From the NCBI RefSeq assembly GCF_000243315.1, contig NZ_JH597768.1:482269-546268 (forward strand): a stretch of 64,000 bases of DNA, given 5' to 3'. Under the pieces are notes generated by a model. That model did not search any database and was not told the origin of the DNA. It was given only the letters and a program-made list of their open reading frames with translations. Source of the DNA: Metallosphaera yellowstonensis MK1. Lineage in GTDB: Archaea > Thermoproteota > Thermoprotei_A > Sulfolobales > Sulfolobaceae. Below are positions 1-8,551 of the stretch, piece by piece. The translations under genes and the position numbers were made by a program. Each line of letters begins with the position of its first letter. Positions within the stretch are counted from its first letter, which is position 1.

Positions 1-1
1 G

Positions 2-631
2 AAAGCCATAAAGAAACTGAAGCTAGGTAAGTATGAGATCGAGAGGCCTGATGAGCGTACCATACAGATATCATTCGAGTCCATGGACAGTATAACGGCA
101 CTGTTTAAAGTAAGGGAAAAGATTCTCTCAACTAAGATCAAAGGAGTTAAGGGGATAAAGAGGGCCATAGTGCAGAAGAGAGGGGAGGAGTACGTCATAA
201 TCACAGATGGTTCAAACCTGGAGGGAGTTCTCGGAGTTAAAGGTATTGATATAAGGAGAATAGAAACCAACAACCTACACGAAGTGGAGAACGTGTTAGG
301 GATAGAGGCTGTAAGGGAGTTGATAATGAAGGAGATAAAGAGGGTTCTGGACGAACAAGGCCTGGATGTGGATATAAGGCATATAGAGTTGGTATCCGAT
401 ATAATGACGAGGACAGGTGAAGTGAGACAAATAGGACGTCACGGAGTGACAGGTGAGAAGACCAGTGTCCTGGCGAGAGCAGCATTCGAAGTTACGGTGA
501 AACATCTCCTCGACGCCGCGGCCAGAGGAGACATGGAAGAATTTAAGGGCGTAGTAGAAAACATTATAATCGGCCAACCAATAAAATTGGGTACAGGAAT
601 GGTAGAGCTTTTAATGAGGCTTGGCGGTTAG
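2..631 (+). CDS. rpoA2: RNA polymerase subunit A'' (Rpo1C), C-terminal part
   Basis: The reading frame is open from the first bases of the window, so only the last 209 residues of the largest-subunit C-terminal half are present. The fragment ends with the conserved block around [16 protein letters not shown] and the following [20 protein letters not shown] helix, typical of archaeal A''. This subunit forms the jaw and part of the active-centre cleft of RNA polymerase. It heads a classic crenarchaeal operon: rpl30e begins 11 bases after its stop, and nusA, rps12, rps7 and EF-1alpha follow. Truncation is by the window edge only. Confidence 0.96.
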   Translation, partial: KAIKKLKLGKYEIERPDERTIQISFESMDSITALFKVREKILSTKIKGVKGIKRAIVQKRGEEYVIITDGSNLEGVLGVKGIDIRRIETNNLHEVENVLGIEAVRELIMKEIKRVLDEQGLDVDIRHIELVSDIMTRTGEVRQIGRHGVTGEKTSVLARAAFEVTVKHLLDAAARGDMEEFKGVVENIIIGQPIKLGTGMVELLMRLGG

Positions 632-641
632 GTGAAAAGTT

Positions 642-956
642 ATGTCTCAGTCTATAACTTTCGAGTCAGAGATAAAGGTCCTCTTGAAGACCGGAAGGGT
701 GATCCTCGGTAGCAAGAGATCTGTCAAGGCCTTGAAGGCTGGTAAGCTGAGAGGAATAATCTTAGCTTCCACAGTAAGGAGTGACATAAGAGAGGATGTG
801 AAGAGGTATGCGGCTTTAGCTGGAATTCCAGTGGTGGAGTATAGGGGAAGTGGATGGGAGTTAGGTACGTTAGCCGGTAGGCCTTTCCTTATATCAACTA
901 TAGGTGTAGAGGATCCTGGGGAGTCAAAGATCCTAGAACTATCGCAGACAAGGTGA
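642..956 (+). CDS. rpl30e: 50S ribosomal protein L30e
   Basis: The 104-residue protein has the L7Ae/L30e fold signature: [27 protein letters not shown] is the N-terminal helix-strand and ends in the [15 protein letters not shown] segment. Length matches archaeal L30e. The ATG at 642 follows a GGTGA ribosome-binding motif that overlaps the rpoA2 stop, so the two genes are probably cotranslated. Its position between rpoA2 and nusA is the standard crenarchaeal order. Confidence 0.96.
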   Translation: MSQSITFESEIKVLLKTGRVILGSKRSVKALKAGKLRGIILASTVRSDIREDVKRYAALAGIPVVEYRGSGWELGTLAGRPFLISTIGVEDPGESKILELSQTR

Positions 957-963
957 TACGGGA

Positions 964-1395
964 TTGCCTGATATCAAGTTAACTCCAGAAGAAATGCGTT
1001 ACATGTCACTTTTTCAGGACGTTACAAGGGTTACAGTTAGGGACTGCGTAATTGACGAGGAGGGGAACAGGATAATATTTTTGGTAGACCCAGAGAACAT
1101 GGGTATGGCCATAGGGAAGGGAGGTTCAAACATCAGGAAGCTCAAAAAAATTATAGGAAAAGACATAGAAGTTGTTGCCTACAGTGAAAACTTGGAAGAT
1201 ATAATAAGGAATCTTATGTCTCCTGCTAGAGTCAGAAACGTTAAGCTGATCGATAGCAACTCCAAGAAAACCGTTCATGTGACCGTGGATCCCCAGGATA
1301 AAGCCATAGCCATAGGGAAGGGAGGGAAAAATGTAATGAGGGCCAAAATAATTTTAAAAAGATATATGGACATAGACTCCGTGATAATAAACTAG
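964..1395 (+). CDS. nusA: NusA-like KH-domain transcription factor
   Basis: This is a 143-residue archaeal NusA, a short form with only two KH domains. Both GxxG loops are visible as [13 protein letters not shown] (about residues 49-61) and [13 protein letters not shown] (about 115-127). It lacks the S1 and N-terminal RNAP-binding domains of bacterial NusA. The start is TTG at 964, chosen because a GGTGAT motif overlapping the rpl30e stop sits just upstream and no ATG is available before the first conserved strand. It binds RNA through its KH pair and probably acts in elongation or termination. Confidence 0.93.
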   Translation: MPDIKLTPEEMRYMSLFQDVTRVTVRDCVIDEEGNRIIFLVDPENMGMAIGKGGSNIRKLKKIIGKDIEVVAYSENLEDIIRNLMSPARVRNVKLIDSNSKKTVHVTVDPQDKAIAIGKGGKNVMRAKIILKRYMDIDSVIIN

Positions 1396-1405
1396 AGGTG
1401 TCCTT

Positions 1406-1846
1406 TTGGTAGGAAAATCTCCTAAGGGTATATTCGCGGCAAGGAAACTGAGGCTCAAGAGATTGAAGTTTAGATGGAGTCAGAGGAAGTTCAAGACTAG
1501 AGTCCTTCAATTGAAGAAGAGATTTGATCCACTTCAAGGAGCTCCGATGGCTAGGGGTATAGTTCTTGAGAAAGTGGGTATAGAGTCTAGGCAGCCAAAT
1601 TCTGCTGTACGCAAATGCGTTAGGGTTCAGCTGGTCAAGAACGGTAGAGTAGTCACTGCGTTCGTCCCAGGTGACGGAGGAGTTAACTTCATTGATGAAC
1701 ACGACGAGGTCATAATAGCTGGTATCGGAGGTACTTTGGGGAGATCTATGGGAGACCTGCCGGGAGTAAGATATAAGGTGATAATGGTCAACGGTGTCTC
1801 TCTGGACTCGTTATATAAGGGTAAAAAGCAGAAGCCGGTCAGGTAA
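1406..1846 (+). CDS. rps12: 30S ribosomal protein S12
   Basis: The 146-residue protein carries the S12 signature [14 protein letters not shown] and the decoding-centre loop [16 protein letters not shown]. Length fits the archaeal/eukaryotic S23/S12 class. The start is a TTG at 1406 preceded by GAGGTG at 1395-1400. It lies 10 bases after nusA in the operon. In most Sulfolobales rps7 follows directly, but here an opposite-strand gene (1851-2315) separates them. Confidence 0.96.
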   Translation: MVGKSPKGIFAARKLRLKRLKFRWSQRKFKTRVLQLKKRFDPLQGAPMARGIVLEKVGIESRQPNSAVRKCVRVQLVKNGRVVTAFVPGDGGVNFIDEHDEVIIAGIGGTLGRSMGDLPGVRYKVIMVNGVSLDSLYKGKKQKPVR

Positions 1847-1850
1847 ATCT

Positions 1851-2315
1851 CTATTTCCTAAAACCCCTCTCCTGGGATCTGTCGACCAATTCCTTTTTGA
1901 CCAATATGGGCTTACCAGTTAAGAGAGCTAGATATATGGCGTGGCTCGGTATCATTCTCTTCTGAATAACCAGTCCCCCGAAATTGAGCTCCAAGGTAGC
2001 CAGGTATATATCATCCAGGATTCCATCTATGGCTATATACGTTACCCTCTTGCTTAACTGCTCCGTTATCTCCGGGATGAATGAAATTATATCATAAACA
2101 GTCTCACGCTTAGCAAGTTCTGATGTGTAGGTAGTCTCTACCTGGTCTGGTCTTAGGAGCTTATTTATAGCCTGAACTATATCTGCGGGTACGTAGAACA
2201 GATTAAACTCCCTTCCGTCCTCCAAATAGCACACTATTACTGGTACCCCATTCATTGGCGATATGAACGCATCTACCTTACTGACCTTGATGTACTCCTG
2301 TTCCTGTGCAACCAT
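1851..2315 (-). CDS. Bifunctional-nuclease-domain protein (DUF151)
   Basis: The 154-residue protein matches the bifunctional nuclease (BFN/DUF151) family: an N-terminal beta-rich part, then LATLELNFGGLVIQKRMIPSHAIYLALLTGKPI, the family core in which a conserved Asp/His-containing helix follows a two-strand motif. It lies antisense between rps12 and rps7, convergent with rps12 (4-base gap) and divergent from rps7. Family members are reported to have nuclease activity in plants, but the archaeal role is unknown. I infer no specific function. Confidence 0.85.
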   Translation of the reverse strand: MVAQEQEYIKVSKVDAFISPMNGVPVIVCYLEDGREFNLFYVPADIVQAINKLLRPDQVETTYTSELAKRETVYDIISFIPEITEQLSKRVTYIAIDGILDDIYLATLELNFGGLVIQKRMIPSHAIYLALLTGKPILVKKELVDRSQERGFRK

Positions 2316-2399
2316 TAATTCTAATGTTACCCAAGAAGGCTATTAAACCCTTTATGAATAGTTATTTTAACTTGTCGGACGTCACTAAGAGGGAAGAAA

Positions 2400-2984
2400 A
2401 TGGATAGTTACCAACTCTCTGAGCTGGACATAAGGGTCTTTGGGAAGTGGGACACCAATGTTGAGATAAGGGATCCCAGTCTAAAGAAGTATATTTCGTT
2501 AATGCCAGTCTACCTTCCCCATTCAGGAGGCAGGCATGAGCATAGAAGGTTTGGAAAAGCTAAGGTTTCAATCACTGAAAGATTGATAAATGAATTAATG
2601 AGACCTGGTAAGAACAAAGGAAAGAAAGTCTTAGCGTACAACATCGTGAAGGCGACTTTCGAGTTGATAGGTACTAGGACAGGACAAAATCCGATACAAA
2701 TTCTAGTGAGAGCCATAGAGAACTCTGCTCCGAGGGAGGAAGTTACAAGGATAATGTATGGTGGAATAGTTTATTATGTAGCAGTAGACGTTGCCCCTCA
2801 ACGTAGGGTTGACATAGCGTTAAGGCACCTTGTGGAGGGAGCTAGAGAAGTGTCGTTCAACAATCCCAAACCCATCGAGGAGGCCTTAGCGGACGAAATA
2901 ATTTCGGCTGCTACGGGAGACCCAAAGAGTTATGCAATAAGGAAGAAGGAAGAGATGGAAAGAATAGCCCTAAGCTCCAGATAA
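2400..2984 (+). CDS. rps7: 30S ribosomal protein S7
   Basis: The 194-residue protein is archaeal S7. It contains [18 protein letters not shown] near the N-terminal third and [17 protein letters not shown] in the C-terminal half, both family hallmarks. S7 nucleates assembly of the small-subunit head. The ATG at 2400 lies downstream of an A/T-rich stretch (TTATTTTAAC near 2361-2370) that can serve as a promoter, which would explain why this gene still works although the operon is split by the opposite-strand DUF151 gene. Confidence 0.96.
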   Translation: MDSYQLSELDIRVFGKWDTNVEIRDPSLKKYISLMPVYLPHSGGRHEHRRFGKAKVSITERLINELMRPGKNKGKKVLAYNIVKATFELIGTRTGQNPIQILVRAIENSAPREEVTRIMYGGIVYYVAVDVAPQRRVDIALRHLVEGAREVSFNNPKPIEEALADEIISAATGDPKSYAIRKKEEMERIALSSR

Positions 2985-2987
2985 ATA

Positions 2988-3003
2988 GCTAAACTTTTAT
3001 TAA
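2988..3003 (+). promoter_or_regulatory. Probable TATA/BRE promoter of EF-1alpha
   Basis: The sequence AAACTTTTATTAAC, immediately after the rps7 stop and about 40 bases before the EF-1alpha start, matches an archaeal TATA box with purine-rich BRE. This would give EF-1alpha and rps10 an extra strong promoter. The call is by motif and position only. Confidence 0.45.
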
Positions 3004-3038
3004 CTGGATGGAAGATTGCGGTAGGGAGTTGAAGCTAC

Positions 3039-4346
3039 ATGTCTCAAAAACCGCACTTGAATCTGATAGTAATAGGCCACGTGGATCACGGTAAGAGTAC
3101 TTTAGTAGGAAGGCTTTTGATGGAAAGGGGTTTCTTGGACGAAAAGACGATTAAGGAGGCAGAAGAGGCAGCCAAGAAGCTAGGCAAGGAGTCGGAGAAG
3201 TATGCGTTCCTCTTGGATAGGCTGAAAGAGGAGAGAGAAAGAGGCGTAACCATTAACTTAACCTTCATGAAGTTCGAGACTAAGAAGTACTTCTTCACAA
3301 TTATCGATGCACCTGGTCACAGAGACTTCGTCAAGAACATGATTACAGGGGCCAGTCAGGCTGACGCAGCAATATTGGCAGTCTCAGCCAGGAAGGGGGA
3401 GTTTGAATCAGGAATGAGCGTTGAGGGCCAGACCAGGGAACACATAATTCTCGCGAAGACTATGGGTCTAAACCAAGTGATCGTGGCTGTTACTAAGATG
3501 GATGCCACCGAACCTCCCTATGATCAGAAGAGGTTTAACGAAATAAAAGACACCGTGGAGAAGTTCATGAAGTCCTTCGGATTCGACATGAGCAAGGTTA
3601 AATTCATTCCGGTAGTGGCAATAACTGGGGAGAACGTCACTAAGAGATCAGAGAATATGAAATGGTATAACGGACCAACTCTAGAGGAGGCCTTGGACGT
3701 ACTTGAGATACCTCCTAAACCAGTGGATAAGCCACTCAGGTTACCCATTCAGGAGGTCTATTCAATCTCCGGTGTCGGTACGGTACCAGTGGGCAGGGTT
3801 GAGAGCGGAGTTTTGAAGGTCGGAGACAAAGTCGTGTTCATGCCAGCAGGTAAGTCCGCTGAGGTAAGATCTATCGAGACCCATCACACCAAGTTGGAGA
3901 AGGCGGAGCCTGGTGATAATATAGGATTCAACGTCAGGGGTATCGACAAGAAGGATATAAAGAGAGGCGACGTAGTGGGTCATACAACTAATCCGCCAAC
4001 AGTCGCTGAGGAATTCACTGCGAGGGTAATAGTGGTCTGGCATCCTACAGCTTTAGCAGTGGGATACACTCCAGTAGTCCACGTTCACACCGCAAGCATA
4101 GCATGCAGGGTTTCTGAGATAGTGTCCAGGTTGGATCCAAAGACAGGCAAGGAGGCAGAGAAGAACCCACAGTTCATTAAGCAAGGGGAGTCTGCTATAG
4201 TGAAGTTCAAACCTATCAAGCCCCTGTGTGTAGAGAAGTTCAGTGAGTTTCCAGCCTTGGGCAGGTTCGCAATGAGGGATATGGGAAAAACGGTGGGCGT
4301 CGGAGTAATAAACGACGTCAAGCCCAGTAAGATAGAGATAAAGTGA
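3039..4346 (+). CDS. tuf: Elongation factor 1-alpha (aEF1A)
   Basis: The 435-residue translation GTPase delivers aminoacyl-tRNA to the ribosome. The G motifs are clear: GHVDHGKST (P-loop, residues 13-21), DAPGHRD (switch II), and VTKMD (guanine specificity), followed by the two beta-barrel domains. Length equals that of Sulfolobus EF-1alpha. It sits between rps7 and rps10, the normal crenarchaeal arrangement. Confidence 0.98.
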   Translation: MSQKPHLNLIVIGHVDHGKSTLVGRLLMERGFLDEKTIKEAEEAAKKLGKESEKYAFLLDRLKEERERGVTINLTFMKFETKKYFFTIIDAPGHRDFVKNMITGASQADAAILAVSARKGEFESGMSVEGQTREHIILAKTMGLNQVIVAVTKMDATEPPYDQKRFNEIKDTVEKFMKSFGFDMSKVKFIPVVAITGENVTKRSENMKWYNGPTLEEALDVLEIPPKPVDKPLRLPIQEVYSISGVGTVPVGRVESGVLKVGDKVVFMPAGKSAEVRSIETHHTKLEKAEPGDNIGFNVRGIDKKDIKRGDVVGHTTNPPTVAEEFTARVIVVWHPTALAVGYTPVVHVHTASIACRVSEIVSRLDPKTGKEAEKNPQFIKQGESAIVKFKPIKPLCVEKFSEFPALGRFAMRDMGKTVGVGVINDVKPSKIEIK

Positions 4347-4373
4347 TTTTTCCCTTAATACGGTGTTGGTTTT

Positions 4374-4682
4374 ATGCCCAATAAGGCCAGAATCAGACTT
4401 TGGAGCACCAATGTTAATGATCTCAATTACGTTGTTAACCAGATAAGGGCGATAGTAGAGAAGACCGGTGTAAACATGAAGGGACCCATCCCATTACCTA
4501 CCAGGAGAATGGAGGTTCCAGTGCTCAAACTCCCCCACGGAGAAGGCAGGAAGAAGTGGGAGAAGTGGGAAATGTCTCTACACAAAAGGGTCATTGATAT
4601 AGCTGCTGACGAGAGAGTTATGAGGCAACTGATGAGGGTAAAGGTCCCAGAGGACGTATACATAGAGATTCAGCTTATATAG
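4374..4682 (+). CDS. rps10: 30S ribosomal protein S10
   Basis: The 102-residue protein has the S10 signature [20 protein letters not shown] and the preceding KARIRLWST strand. It is the last gene of the polymerase/ribosomal operon, 27 bases after EF-1alpha. A tRNA-Ser gene follows 34 bases later. Confidence 0.96.
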   Translation: MPNKARIRLWSTNVNDLNYVVNQIRAIVEKTGVNMKGPIPLPTRRMEVPVLKLPHGEGRKKWEKWEMSLHKRVIDIAADERVMRQLMRVKVPEDVYIEIQLI

Positions 4683-4716
4683 TCCATGTAGGTAATGGTT
4701 TTTTGTGTGACATAGT

Positions 4717-4813
4717 GCCGGGGTGCCCGAGCGGACCAAGGGGCTGGCCTGGAGTTATGCACGGACAGCCAGTGGGGGCCAACCCTGCGCGGGTTCAAAT
4801 CCCGCCCCCGGCG
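4717..4813 (+). tRNA. tRNA-Ser(GGA) with a short intron
   Basis: The acceptor stem GCCGGGG pairs with CCCCGGC at 4806-4812, with discriminator G at 4813 and an encoded CCA at 4814-4816. A long variable arm makes it class II, as expected for Ser. The anticodon stem CTGGC/GCCAG holds CTGGAG, giving anticodon GGA. About 12 extra bases (TTATGCACGGAC) lie between positions 37 and 38, the canonical archaeal intron site. Exact splice points are inferred. The acceptor, D arm and T arm are nearly identical to those of the tRNA-Ser at 17214. Confidence 0.92.
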
Positions 4814-4876
4814 CCATAGTCAACAGTTTCCGATAAGCCGTGAAGTTTATATACTTTGTATGTGAGTTTAATTATA

Positions 4877-5461
4877 ATGCTGAAACCTAAGGAAGTGTGC
4901 CAAAAACTGGGAATATCCTACCGCACGTTGCAGAGCTACGTTAAGAAAGGGTACATAAAACCAATAGTACTACAGAGCGGGAAGTGGAGGTTCAGGGAAG
5001 AGGATGTCGAAAGATTGATGGGAATTATTAGAAAGAGAAAAGTGATACTTTACGCTAGGGTATCATCAAATACACAAAAAGATGATTTAGTAAACCAAGT
5101 TAAATACCTAGAAGAGAACGTTAAGGAATACGACCAGGTGATAACAGACGTGGGATCTTCATTAAACATGAAGAGGAGAGGATTCGTCAAGTTGTTAAGT
5201 ATGATACTGAATAACGAAGTATCAAAAGTAATCATAGCCTACCCAGACAGACTTGTTAGGTTCGGCTTCGAGATACTTGAGGAAGTGTGCAAAGCGCACA
5301 ACTGCGAGCTCGTGGTGTTGAACAGGGAGGACAAAACACCAGAGCAGGAACTGGTCGAAGACTTAATCTCTATACTAGTCTCCTTTAGCGGAAAGTTGTA
5401 TGGTATGGGGAGTCACAAGTATGAGAAGGTGAAGAAGTGCATCGAGGAAATTAAGGCCTAA
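4877..5461 (+). CDS. tnpA: IS607-type serine recombinase (TnpA)
   Basis: The protein (194 residues from the ATG at 4877) starts with a MerR-like helix-turn-helix (KEVCQKLGISYRTLQSYVKKG) that reads the target, followed by the serine-recombinase catalytic domain with nucleophile Ser in YARVSSNTQKDDL and the YPDRLVRFGFE arginine motif. This order, DNA-binding domain first, is specific to IS607. An in-frame ATG at 4856 exists but adds only seven residues. The gene looks intact, unlike the neighbouring tnpB, so the recombinase could still act on the preserved ends. That is an inference. Confidence 0.9.
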   Translation: MLKPKEVCQKLGISYRTLQSYVKKGYIKPIVLQSGKWRFREEDVERLMGIIRKRKVILYARVSSNTQKDDLVNQVKYLEENVKEYDQVITDVGSSLNMKRRGFVKLLSMILNNEVSKVIIAYPDRLVRFGFEILEEVCKAHNCELVVLNREDKTPEQELVEDLISILVSFSGKLYGMGSHKYEKVKKCIEEIKA

Positions 5462-5465
5462 ATCG

Positions 5466-6630
5466 TTTCAACCAGAGGAGGAATACGTCTACCTAACTTA
5501 CTCCCTGAAGAATGATAAGGGGGAGAGAGCAGGGTACTGCTGGAGAACTACAAAAAACTACTGCAGAGGGCTTTAGACTGGTTATGGGAGAGGATCAAGG
5601 TTGAGAGGAGAGAGATCAGGAGGGATAAGAAAGTCCTCACGAAGGTCAAGATAACCCTCCCAGAGAAGAAGGGAGTGTACAAGACGTTGAGGGATGAACT
5701 GGAAAAGGTCAACGTCCTAGCTTCCCACTACGTGGATAAGGCAATAAGCGACGCTTACTCCGTGTTGAGGAGCTGGAGGAGGAGGGCCGAGAAGGGGCGA
5801 GCTTCACTGAGGAAACCTAAACTGAAGAGAGTTTACGTAAGGGTTAAGTCTACTCTGAGGAAGGTTGAGGGTGAGAGTGTGAGGATTACTGTAAGACCGT
5901 ATGAGTACATTACCTTCTCATGATCCCACACCTGGTTTTCAGGGAGGGTCAAAGGGTTAGAACTGGGTGAGCCCGTGATAAAGGAGGACAAGGTTCACCT
6001 ACCATTCCGTTACAGATTACCCTGGTTTACTCCCCTAGACTTCCTGGCAGTTGACAGTAACCTCTACACGCTGGACGCTTACGACGGCGAGAAGTTCGTC
6101 ACTTTCTCCTTGAGGGAGTTGTACAGCCTTAAGTTTGGGATGGAGTTGAAGAGGGGTAGAATCAAGTCCTTCGCTTCAAAGCACGGTAGGAAAGGGAAAG
6201 TGTTGATGGAGAAGTACTCACACCGTGAAAGGGACAGCGTCCTAGATTACGTTCACAAGTTCGTGAACAAGTTGCTGGAGATGTATCCCGTGACTACGTT
6301 CGCTATAGAGAAACTGAACAAACAAGAGATGTTCCAAGACGCTAACGACAGGTTTTCTAAGAAGATTTCAAGGACTGTATGGAGGTCGATCCACCGTGTG
6401 TTGAAGTACAAGGCCCCACTATACGGCTCCCTAGTTAAGGAGGTGAACCCGCATTTAACTTCCAAGTCCTGCCCCAGATGTGGACGGGTTTCCCGAAAGG
6501 TAGGACTTTTCGTTGTGAGAGGTGTGGTTTCACCTTGGACAGGCAACTGAACGCATCCCTCAACATCTTCCTCAAGATGTGCGGGTTTCCCCAACTCTTT
6601 CTCACTCCCTCTGGGAGTAGGTGGGTTTAG
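5466..6630 (+). pseudogene. tnpB: TnpB RNA-guided nuclease, broken (copy 1)
   Basis: TnpB homology covers about 1.16 kb but is interrupted at three places. There is a frameshift near 5525-5545. An in-frame TGA at 5921-5923 stands where copy 2 (19385) has TGG. A frameshift near 6502 falls inside the zinc ribbon. Between these, the RuvC parts remain: FLAVDSN (first Asp), FAIEKLNK (Glu), CPRCGRVSRKV then CERCGFTLDRQLNASLN (zinc ribbon and last Asp). TnpB is a transposon-encoded RNA-guided DNA nuclease that promotes element retention. This copy cannot make the full protein unless recoding occurs. Confidence 0.85.
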
Positions 6631-6742
6631 GTTACCCCGTTAAGGGGGCGGAGGAGTAACGGGTTTCCCCGCGACCCCTGTGAAGCTCAAGGGCTGAGGA
6701 TTGGATACAAATTCATGAAAATTCAATGAAGCCCGAACCCCT
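6560..6742 (+). ncRNA. Guide-RNA (omega/reRNA)-like right end, copy 1
   Basis: TnpB proteins use an RNA that overlaps the 3' end of tnpB and runs to the element's right end, with the guide taken from flanking DNA. Here the segment from the zinc ribbon to 6742 is strongly conserved with 19990-20170 and, less so, 51900-52081. It contains a pairable block TTACCCCGTTA...TAACGGGTTTCCCCG and ends in GAAGCCCGAACCCCT. The bases after 6742 (TGAAGCTAAAATC) would be the guide. Assignment rests on position and conservation among copies. Confidence 0.6.
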
Positions 6743-6784
6743 TGAAGCTAAAATCAATTGTAACCATACTAGATGTGGATGGAT

Positions 6785-6988
6785 TTTCCGCTTGTCCCTA
6801 CACTTTCATTTCACTCATCTTATGTTCAATCATGATGAAGTGTAGGGACTTAGCCCTCAACCACCCACCAGCCTTAACGGTAGGTGGGTCATGGGACTCC
6901 TTTGAGCCCAACGGCACGGGGCTCACATCCCAGATCACTCCCACCCTTTTGGGCAGAGCCCACATCGGCGTGAGAGATCATCCTTTAT
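6785..6988 (-). ncRNA. Repeated structured RNA-like element, copy 1
   Basis: About 200 bases are homologous, in inverted orientation, to 53701-53892. Read on the minus strand both copies run from TAAAGGATGAYCTCTCAC to TAGGGACAARCGGAA. Two hairpins are preserved: GAGCCC-CGTGCCGTT-GGGCTC with an identical loop, and a near-terminal stem, perfect over 12 pairs here (GTCCCTACACTT with AAGTGTAGGGAC). Upstream on the minus strand (about 6995-7025) is an A/T-rich promoter-like stretch (TTTATAATATTTTTG). No convincing protein frame is shared by the copies. I do not recognise it as RNase P, SRP RNA, a C/D or H/ACA RNA, or a named riboswitch. Confidence 0.6.
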
Positions 6989-7183
6989 CAACAAAAATAT
7001 TATAAACAATATAAAAAGATTTCTATTAATGTGAAAAAGGATTCAGCCCAAAGGTAGGTAGTAGTCTCAAGATATGCTGGTTTCCCTACGCTCGTGGAAT
7101 TCAGCAGGTGTGGTCGGGGTCGCTCCTATAGGTTTCTCCTCTTTCTCTAATATTATCCGAACTCTACAGTAAACCCTGAAACA
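6989..7183. other. Intergenic DNA upstream of cobB, no gene seen
   Basis: This stretch holds the A/T-rich block that probably promotes the minus-strand RNA-like element and, near 7147-7160 (CTAATATTAT), a possible promoter for cobB. I see no ORF, tRNA or riboswitch fold that I can support. Confidence 0.5.
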
Positions 7184-8551
7184 GTGTTAACAAAAGAGTT
7201 CTTAAGGCCCAGAGATACTAAACTTACCGCGAATATCTTGCATCTCCCTCGACTTATAGTAAGTTCCGACAGGAGCGGTTCAGGGAAGACACTCATTTCT
7301 TCAGGGATAATGGCGGCGTTGGCAAAAAGGCTTAAGGTTAGAGGTTACAAGGCCGGACCCGATTTCATAGACGGGGGTTACCATAGGCTGGCCACAGGAA
7401 GGCCCTCAATCAACTTGGACCTCTTCATGATGGGGGAGGAGGGCGTGAGGAGGAGCTTAGTAAAGTACTCCAGAGGATTCGATTTGGCTGTAATTGAGGG
7501 GGTCATGGGATTATACGACGGTCATGGCATGAGTTATAGTACCTTCCAACTTTCTAAAACGTTGAAGACACCCATCGTCCTAGTCGTGGATTGTAGTGCT
7601 ATGGGTAGCACGGTAGGCGCAATAGTCTATGGGTTGAAGAGCTATGCAGGGGCTGACGTTAAGGGAGTGATATTTAACAGGATAAGTTCTGAGGGACATT
7701 TCAACTACTGTGCAAGCGGAGTAAAGGATGTAAAGATTCTAGGTTATATTCCCTTTGTAAAGGATATTAAGATCCCCTCTAGGCACCTGGGCCTATTCAC
7801 TACAGAAACTCTTAGGGACGCAGAGAGGATAGTGAAGGAGGTAGCCAGTCTAGTAGAGAGCTACGTTGATTTGGATTCAGTGATGGAGGTAGCAGAATCG
7901 GCAGGCAAATTAGAACTAGAGCCAGAGAGTCATGAGAGCCCTGAAACGAAGACTCATGGAGTTGCAGCAGTAGCCTACGATCAGGCGTTTAGTTTTTACT
8001 ATGAAGAGAATTTAGACAGGTTAAGGGAGAGGTATGAGCTAAGGTTCTTTAGTCCTCTAGAAAATGAGAGGGTAGAGGACGCTGATTTCATATACATAGG
8101 AGGTGGGTACCCAGAGCTCTTCACCTCTGAGCTGAGTTCGGCACACTTGACAAAGAAGTGGATATTAGACTCAGCAAGTTCTGGAGTACCCATTCTGGCT
8201 GAATGCGGGGGACTAATGTACCTTTCTAGGTATATTAAGGGACAGGATCAGACTAAACGTGATATGGTAGGACTTTACGACATAGGAATTTTCATGCCTG
8301 GGAAGCTCACCTTAGGCTATAGAAGTCTCAAGTCCATAAGTCCAAACATGTTGGCCGATGAGGGAGACAGCATAAGGGGTCACGAATTTCATTACTCCGC
8401 TCCCGAATACGTCAATGAGAGTAGGTTCGCTTTCAAAACAAGTAGTGGGAAAGGTATCAAGGACGGTTTAGATGGAGCCATCACAAATAACGCTATCGCT
8501 CTCTACACTCATCTTCACTTCTCAAACATCAAGAAGAGGACTGTCTTTTGA
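7184..8551 (+). CDS. cbiA: Cobyrinate a,c-diamide synthase (CobB/CbiA)
   Basis: The 455-residue enzyme amidates the a and c side chains of cobyrinate in cobalamin synthesis, using ATP and glutamine. The N-terminal dethiobiotin-synthetase-like domain has the P-loop SSDRSGSGKT (residues 27-36). The C-terminal glutaminase-like domain has the nucleophile Cys in ILAECGGLMYLS and the HEFHYS motif. Length is normal for the family. The start is GTG at 7184. It supports a B12 pathway together with the cbiX gene at 23503. Its 3' end overlaps that of the convergent membrane-protein gene by 23 bases. Confidence 0.93.
   Translation: MLTKEFLRPRDTKLTANILHLPRLIVSSDRSGSGKTLISSGIMAALAKRLKVRGYKAGPDFIDGGYHRLATGRPSINLDLFMMGEEGVRRSLVKYSRGFDLAVIEGVMGLYDGHGMSYSTFQLSKTLKTPIVLVVDCSAMGSTVGAIVYGLKSYAGADVKGVIFNRISSEGHFNYCASGVKDVKILGYIPFVKDIKIPSRHLGLFTTETLRDAERIVKEVASLVESYVDLDSVMEVAESAGKLELEPESHESPETKTHGVAAVAYDQAFSFYYEENLDRLRERYELRFFSPLENERVEDADFIYIGGGYPELFTSELSSAHLTKKWILDSASSGVPILAECGGLMYLSRYIKGQDQTKRDMVGLYDIGIFMPGKLTLGYRSLKSISPNMLADEGDSIRGHEFHYSAPEYVNESRFAFKTSSGKGIKDGLDGAITNNAIALYTHLHFSNIKKRTVF

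Larger units (their letters stand above)
4830..6742 (+). mobile_element. IS607-family element, decayed
   Basis: An IS607-type serine recombinase gene is followed by a broken tnpB and a 3' terminal segment that ends GAAGCCCGAACCCCT at 6742. The same terminal sequence recurs after the two other tnpB remnants (ending at 20170 and 52081), which defines the right end. The left end is not resolved: IS607 elements lack inverted repeats and target duplications, so 4830 is approximate. It sits directly downstream of the tRNA-Ser gene. Size of about 1.9 kb is normal for IS607. Confidence 0.8.

Noticed and set aside
6742..7005. 87-codon frame across the first repeated RNA-like element
   Set aside because: The frame is not kept in the second copy, while hairpins are, so coding is unlikely.
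6989..7183. Cobalamin riboswitch before cobB
   Set aside because: No B12-box or matching fold could be recognised, and such riboswitches are not expected in this group.
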